From Lolium rigidum (taxonomy: Eukaryota; Streptophyta; Magnoliopsida; Poales; Poaceae), in assembly GCF_022539505.1 (NCBI RefSeq), contig NC_061508.1, positions 66,411,754-66,475,753 on the forward strand: DNA of 64,000 nucleotides, written 5' to 3'. Positions 58,331 through 64,000 of the stretch are shown piece after piece (position 1 is the first letter of the stretch; each line of letters starts with the position of its first letter). The notes beneath the pieces were generated by a model. The model had not been told where the DNA came from. It ran no database searches and saw only the letters and a program-made list of their open reading frames with translations. The position numbers and the translations under genes are program-made.

Positions 58331-59038
58331 ATGAGTAATCCTGAAGTTGAAGTTTGTTCGTTTAAGCAACAAGGGGGAGAATGTTTAAAATATGCTTGGT
58401 ATAGAATTAGTAATTCCCATAATAGGTGCACTAAGAAACACTCCACCACTATCCTACTCAGGAATTTTTATGTTGGTATCTCTAGCTGGAATAGGTATGT
58501 TCTTGATTGTCTCGCGGGAGGTAACTTCCTAGGCGCTCCTGCTTTAGAAGCTAGTTGCATTATTGAGAGTTTATTTAGAATACCACCTGTTAATGAAGTT
58601 AAAATTGAAGCCTCTCTTGAAGATGTCATGAAAAAGTTGGAAACCATAGAGCAAAACCTTCCAATTATTGATACTACTTTGAAAGCATTACTTGATAGCA
58701 CTGATAAACTTGATAAATCTCTAGGTGGAATTAATGAGAGAATCGCCATCTTAGAATCTTGTGCTATTCATGATAATCAAACCCAAAGGATTAGTGAACT
58801 TGAAGAGGCTATGGGAACATTGGGTTCAACCTTTTCATCTCTAAAGTTTAGAGAGAAAGCTTATGTGGGAAAGGAGCAAAGGTTCATGTATATCTCTAAG
58901 GGGCCTAAACCAAAAAGCTATTATAGGCCTAAAATTGATAAAGCTCTTAAAACCACTATAGATAAGGGAGCATCTAAGATACCCAATGGGATAAATTGTG
59001 AAAATAATGTCGATGCATCATCTCTTGATAACACTTGA
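58331..59038 (+). CDS. Intact 235-aa gag-like ORF of Element 3
   Basis: Open from ATG at 58331. Residues about 14-80 (GGECLKYAWYRI, LLRNFYVGISSWNRYVLDCL, AGGNFLGAPALEA) fit the retrotransposon gag domain of Athila-type elements: an FYxGL-like motif, then AAGG-like and PxEA-like motifs. A helical stretch follows, LEDVMKKLETIEQNLPIIDT to LDKSLGGINERIAILES, likely a coiled coil. The C-terminal part is basic and ends NNVDASSLDNT, like the Element 1 protease remnant. No zinc knuckle and no protease. It could still bind RNA or join helper particles (inference). Confidence 0.65.
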   Translation: MSNPEVEVCSFKQQGGECLKYAWYRISNSHNRCTKKHSTTILLRNFYVGISSWNRYVLDCLAGGNFLGAPALEASCIIESLFRIPPVNEVKIEASLEDVMKKLETIEQNLPIIDTTLKALLDSTDKLDKSLGGINERIAILESCAIHDNQTQRISELEEAMGTLGSTFSSLKFREKAYVGKEQRFMYISKGPKPKSYYRPKIDKALKTTIDKGASKIPNGINCENNVDASSLDNT

Positions 59039-59041
59039 CAT

Positions 59042-59100
59042 ACACTTTCTGCGCCTAGCTGAAAGGCGTTAAAGAAAAGCGCTTATGGGAGACAACCCAT
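59042..59100 (+). other. Structured block after the ORF, Element 3
   Basis: Same stem-loop block as at 12721-12778 and 28641-28697. Followed by the non-coding 3' half (59101-61592), with polypurine-like copies at 59668-59683 and 59726-59741. Confidence 0.55.
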
Positions 59101-61592
59101 GTTTTTACTACAGTATTTTTATTTTATATTTGAGTCTTGGAAGTTGCTTACTACTGTAGCAACCTCTCCTTATCTTAGTTTTGTGCATTGTTGTGCCAAG
59201 TAAAGTCGTTGATAGTAAGGTTCATACTAGATTTGGATTACTGCGCAGAAACAGATTTCTTTGCTGTCACGAATTTCGACCTGCCTCTCTGTAGGTAGCT
59301 CAGAAAAATATGCCAATTTACGTGCGTGATCCCCAGATATGTACGCAACTTTCATTCCATTTGGGCATTTTCATTTGAGCAAGTCTGGTGGCTCAATAAA
59401 ATCCGTCTTTACGGACTGTTCTGTTTTGACAGATTCTGCCTTTTATTTCGCATTGCCTCTTTTGCTATGGTGGATGAATTTCTTTGTTCCATTAATGTCC
59501 AGTAGCTTTGTGCAATGTCCAGAAGTGTTAAGAATGATTGTGTCACCTCTGAACATGTGAATTTTTATTATGCACTAACCCTCTAATGAGTTGTTTCGAG
59601 TTTGGTGTGGGTTTTCAAGGATCAAGAGAGGGAGATGATACAATATGATCAAGGAAAGTGAAAGCTCTAAGCTTGGGGATGCCCCGGTGGTTCACCCCTG
59701 CATATTTTAAGAAGACTCAAGCGTCTAAGCTTGGGGATGCCCAAGGCATCCCCTTTTTCATCGACAACATTATCAGGTTCCTCCCCTGAAACTATATTTT
59801 TATTCCATCACATCTTATGTGCTTTGCTTGGAGCGTCGGTTTGTTTTTGTTTTTATTTTTGTTTGAATAAAATGGATCCTAGCATTCATTGTGTGGGAGA
59901 GAGACACACTCCGCTGTTGCATATGGACAAATATGTCCTTAGGCTTTACTCATAGTATTCATGGCGAAGGTTGAATCTTCTTCGTTAAATTGTTATATGG
60001 TTGGAATTGGGAAATGCTACATGTAGTAATTCTAAAATGTCTTGAATAATTTGATACTTGGCAATTGTTGTGCTCATGTTTAAGCTCTTGCATCATATAC
60101 TTTGCACCTATTAATGAAGAAATACATAGAGCTTGCTAAAATTTGGTTTGCATATTTGGTCTCTCTAAAGTCTAGATAATTTCTAGTATTAAGTTTGAAC
60201 AACAAGGAAGACGGTGTAGAGTCTTATAATGTTTACAATGTGTCTTTTATGTGAGTTTTGCTGCACCGGTTCATCCTTGTGTTTGTTTCAAATAACCTTG
60301 CTAGCCTAAACCTTGTATCGAGAGGGAATACTTCTCATGCATCCAAAATCCTTGAGCCAACCACTATGCCATTTGTGTCCACCATACCTACCTACTACAT
60401 GGTATTTCTCCGCCATTCCAAAGTAAATTGCTTGAGTGCTACCTTTAAAATTTCCATTCTTTACCTTTGTAATATATAGCTCATGGGACAAATAGCTTAA
60501 AAACTATTGTGGTATTGAATATGTACTTATGCACTTTATCTCTTATTAAGTTGCTTGTTGTGCGATAACCATGCTCCTGGGGACGCCATCAACTACTCTT
60601 TGTTGAATATCATGTGAGTTGCTATGCATGTCCGTCTTGTCTGAAGTAAGGGAGATTTACCACTCATTTAATGGTTAGAGCATGCATATTGTTAGAGAAG
60701 AACATTGGGCCGCTAACTAAAGCCATGAATCATGGTGGAAGTTTCAGTTTTGGACATATATCCTCAATCTCATATGAGAACATTAATTGTTGCTACATGC
60801 TTATGCATTAAAGAGAAGTCCATTATCTGTTGTCTATGTTGTCCCGGTATGGATGTTTGAGTTGAGAATAATCAAAAGGGAGAAATCCAAATGCGAGCTT
60901 TCTCCTTAGACCTTTGTACAGGCGGCATAGAGGTACCCCTTTGTGATACTTGGTTAAAACATGTGTATTGCGATAATCCTGGTAATCCCAGCTAATTAGG
61001 ACAAGGTGCGGGCACTATTAGTATACTATGCATGAGGCTTGCAACTTGTAAGATATAATTTACATAACACATATGCTTTATTACTACCGTTGACAAAATT
61101 GTTTCTTGTTTTCAAAACCAAAGCTCTAGCACAAATATAGCAATCAATGCTTCCCTCTGCGAAGGGCCTTTCTTTTACTTTTATGTTGAGTCAGTTCACC
61201 TATTTCTCTCTACCTCAAGAAGCAAACACTTGTGTGAACTGTGCATTGATTCCTACATACTTGCATATTGCACTTGTTATATTACTTTACATTGACAATA
61301 TCCATGAGATATACATGTTATAAGTTGAAAGCAACCGCTGAAACTTAATCTTCCTTTGTGTTGCTTCAATACCTTTACTTTGATTTATTGCTTTATGAGT
61401 TAACTCTTATGCAAGACTTATTGATGCTTGTCTTGAAAGTACTATTCATGAAAAGTCTTTGCTTTATGATTCATTTGTTTACTCATGTCATTACCGTTGT
61501 TTTGATCGTTGCATTCATTACATATGCTTACAATAGTATGATCAAGGTTATGATGGCATGTCACTCCAGAAATTATCTTTGTTATCGTTCAC

Positions 61593-61628
61593 CTGCTCGG
61601 GACGAGCAGGAACTAAGCTTGGGGATGC
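61593..61628 (+). promoter_or_regulatory. Hairpin and polypurine tract before the 3' LTR, Element 3
   Basis: Stem CTGCTCG (61593-61599)/CGAGCAG (61603-61609), then TAAGCTTGGGGATGC to the LTR at 61629. Confidence 0.7.
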
Positions 61629-63219
61629 TGATACGTCTCCGACGTATCGATAATTTCTTATGTTCCATGCCACATTATTGATGATATATACATGTTTTAT
61701 ACACATTATATGTCGTATTTATGCATTTTCCGGCACTAACCTATTAACGAGATGCCGAAGAGCCAGTTGCTGTTTTCTGTTGTATTTGGTTTCAGAAATC
61801 CTAGTAAGGAAATATTCTCGGAATTGGACGAAATCAACGCCCAGGGGCCTATTTTTCCACGAAGCTTCCAGAAGACCGAAAGGGAAACGAAGTGAGGCGA
61901 CGAGGCGGCGACACGCCAGGGCGGCGCGGCCCACCTCCTGGCCGCGCGGCCCTGTTGTGTGGGCCCCTCGCCTCGCCTCTTGACCTGCCCTTCCGCCTAC
62001 ATATAGTCTTCGTCGCGAAACGCCCAGTATCGAGAGACACGATACGGAAAACCTTCCAAAGACGCCGCCGCCAATCCCATCTCGGGGGATTCAGGAGATC
62101 GCCTCCGGCACCCTACCGGAGAGGGGAATCATCTCCCGGAGGACTCTTCACCGCCATGGTCGCCTCCGGAGTGATGAGTGAGTAGTTCACCCCTGGACTA
62201 TGGGTCCATAGCAGTAGCTAGATGGTCGTCTTCTCCTCATGTGCTTCATTGTCGGATCTTGTGAGCTGCCTAACATGATCAAGATCATCTATCTGTAATG
62301 CTATATGTTGTGTTTGTCGGGATCCGATGGATAGAGAATACTATGTTATGTTCATTATCAATCTATTACCTGTGTGTTGTTTATGATCTTGCATGCTCTC
62401 CGTTATTAGTAGAGGCTCTGGCCTAGTTTTTACTCTTAACTCCAAGAGGGAGTACTTATGCTCGATAGTGGGTTCATGCCTCCATTAAATCTGGAACAGT
62501 GACAAAAAGTTCTAAGGTTGTGGATGTGCTGTTGCCACTAGGGATAAAACATTGATGCTATGTCCGAGGATGTAGTTATTGATTACATTACGCACCACAC
62601 TTAATGCAATTGTCTGTTGTTTGCAACTTAATACTGGAAGGGGTTCGGATGATAACCTGAAGGTGGACTTTTTAGGCATAGATGCATGCTGGATATCGGT
62701 CTATGTACTTTGTCGTAATGCCCAATTAAATCTCACAATACTCATCATATCATGTATGTGCATGGTCATGCCCTCTCTATTTGTCAATTGCCCGACTGTA
62801 ATTTATTCACCCAACATGCTATTTATCTTATGGGAGAGACACCTCTAGTGAACTGTGGACCCCGGTCCATTCTTTTACATTGAATACAATCTATCGCAAT
62901 ACTTGTTCTACTTGTTTTCTGCAAACAATCATCATCCACACTATACATCTAATCCTTTGTTACAGGCAAGCCGGTGAGATTGACAACCTCACTGTTTCGT
63001 TGGGGCAAAGTACTTTGGTTGTGTTGTGCAGGTTCCACGTTGGCGCCGGAATCCCTGGAGTTGCGCCGCACTACATCCCGCCGCCATCAACCTTCAACGT
63101 GCTTCTTGGCTCCTCCTGGTTCGATAAACCTTGGTTTCTTTCTGAGGGAAAACTTGCTGCTGTACGCATCACACCTTCCTCTTGGGGTTCCCAACGGACG
63201 TGTGCTTTACACGCCATCA
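61629..63219 (+). repeat. 3' LTR of Element 3
   Basis: 1591 bases, ends CGCCATCA, followed by the target duplication GCCGC. Confidence 0.93.
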
Positions 63220-63504
63220 GCCGCCGGAGTTGAGCTCAATTTCGCCATTGCCGACGATATACTGAGAAAGGGAACGGTGAAATTCTTCTGGCTCCGAGCT
63301 CCATTTGATGCGTGCTTGCTCCCAGATGGCCTACGCGCCGAGGCGCACCTCCTCGACCAGAAATCATGCGTCGGGGTGCTCTCAATCGACGGCACCATGG
63401 TGGTCACCGGCGACAGAGAGTGGGGTTTTGGGGAAGAATGAGGGAGTGATAGAGAATGAGGTGAGGTGGCAACGATTACGGCTTCCACGGCGATCCTCCC
63501 CTCC

Positions 63505-63512
63505 TATTTATA
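63505..63512 (-). promoter_or_regulatory. TATA box of the split gene
   Basis: TATAAATA on the minus strand, 107 bases upstream of the proposed ATG at 63398. The sequence to the right, up to 64000, would be its upstream region; it is GC-rich to about 63850, then T-rich with a GTAAGG...TTCTGCAG pair on the plus strand that looks like an intron (about 63854-63957), but no gene is recognised. Confidence 0.5.
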
Positions 63513-64000
63513 GCTCCCGACGAGGTCAATATCGACGGCGAGCGTCGACGACCTGCGGCCAGGATGTGGCGGTCATGCGTGTTAGGGTTTCGGGCGCGAA
63601 TCATGATGTTTTAAGATAGACTCGGACGCGAGAATGATTGAGCGAGGTTCTGAGACTACTGACGACGTCCGAGGTTGATCTTATCGTCGGCGAGGACGTG
63701 GCGAAGCTTCTCCGCGCGTTGTCGCCACCGGAGAAGAGAACGAAGACGATGGCCTCCTTTTTATTACCGAAACGGTTATGGACCGTTTCCTTGGTGGGCT
63801 GGGCCAAGTCTTGGGCTACTGCTGGGTTGGCTTCGGGCTGCTGCGGTGGACAGGTAAGGTTTTCCCTCTCTTTTCTCTTTTAAATTTCTGTTTTGAATTA
63901 TTCTGGTTTCTAGTTTATTATTTGAATTCAATTCTGACTTCTATTTTGTTCTGCAGGTTTTCCAATTTTGATTCTCAATAGAATTTAATAGAAATACATA

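Larger units (their letters stand above)
56477..63219 (+). mobile_element. Element 3: non-autonomous LTR retrotransposon with TSD GCCGC
   Basis: 5' LTR 56477-58074 (1598 bases) and 3' LTR 61629-63219 (1591 bases), TSD GCCGC at 56472-56476 and 63220-63224. Total 6743 bases. The interior has the primer site, a 235-aa gag-like ORF, the structured block, the long non-coding half and the hairpin-polypurine tract. No pol. Same family as Elements 1 and 2. Confidence 0.94.
56438..63398 (-). pseudogene. First exon of an unidentified gene, split by Element 3
   Basis: The minus strand has a TATA box at 63512-63505, ATG at 63398 and an open frame to 63220. After skipping Element 3 and one GCCGC copy, the same frame runs from 56471 to 56438, ending at a good splice donor (AGG/GTGAGC). 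The exon would be 71 codons, phase 0. It starts MVPSIESTPTHDFWSRRCAS, is rich in Ser/Arg/Lys near the N-terminus, and later reads PFLSISSAMAKLSSTP. No family is recognised; an organelle transit peptide is possible. Downstream exons were not found and the intron meets the Helitron-like end. The reading could be chance; TATA, ATG and donor together argue for a gene. Confidence 0.4.

Noticed and set aside
63854..63957. GTAAGG...TTCTGCAG intron on the plus strand at the right edge
   Set aside because: Borders look good, but no coding exon is recognised on either side and the window ends.
1..64000. tRNA, rRNA, CRISPR, bacterial operon or integrated DNA-virus signals
   Set aside because: None seen; repeats are tandem or LTR/CACTA in nature and coding remnants are all plant transposon or unknown.

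Overview
The window is nuclear DNA of a grass, most likely subfamily Pooideae (Lolium/Festuca/oat or Triticeae type). The basis is the make-up: CACTA (En/Spm) transposons with TNP2-type transposases, Gypsy elements whose LTRs begin TGATACGTCTCC, a Tat-type Gypsy element with an antisense ORF, a Helitron-like 3' end, and GC-rich promoter/first-exon DNA. The genus was not tested by any search. Almost everything is nested mobile DNA. No bacterial features, CRISPR array, rRNA or tRNA gene were seen.

Layout. 1-7.8 kb: decayed CACTA interior read on the minus strand, with a TNP2 transposase (about 7.8-5.5 kb) followed by a Transposase_24-type second protein that runs off the left edge. Between them lies a hairpin-bounded block with two convergent genes: a broken AP2/ERF-like ORF (+) and an intact 177-aa ORF (-). 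7.8-39.8 kb: a 5'-truncated Tat-type Gypsy element. It has RT and RNase H, then integrase, then an antisense ORF, and it is split three times. Element 1 (9729-16921, TSD AGCAC) cuts the RNase H/integrase linker. Element 2 (17589-32822, TSD GTGCT) cuts the integrase and itself carries a complete CACTA (17844-26408, TSD GAG) in its 5' LTR. A solo LTR (33768-35826, TSD CCGGC) lies between pol and the antisense ORF.

39.8-43 kb resembles a long LTR of yet another retrotransposon in reverse orientation. 43-56 kb has no recognisable protein gene. It holds a GC-rich island, several local tandem duplications, a foldback element and a Helitron-like 3' terminus (hairpin plus CTAG at 56055). 56-64 kb is Element 3 (56477-63219, TSD GCCGC), which splits the first exon of an unidentified minus-strand gene whose TATA box and start codon lie at 63.4-63.5 kb.

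Elements 1-3 are one family of non-autonomous LTR elements of about 6.7-7.2 kb: LTRs near 1.6 kb, a tRNA-Asp-like primer site, one short gag/pro-like or unknown ORF region, a shared structured block, a long non-coding 3' half, and a hairpin next to the polypurine tract. They have no RT or integrase and would depend on a helper. The most interesting signals are the different ORFs sharing the same C-terminal tail, the hairpin beside the polypurine tract that shows a compensatory base change, and the AP2-like/177-aa gene pair inside a CACTA.
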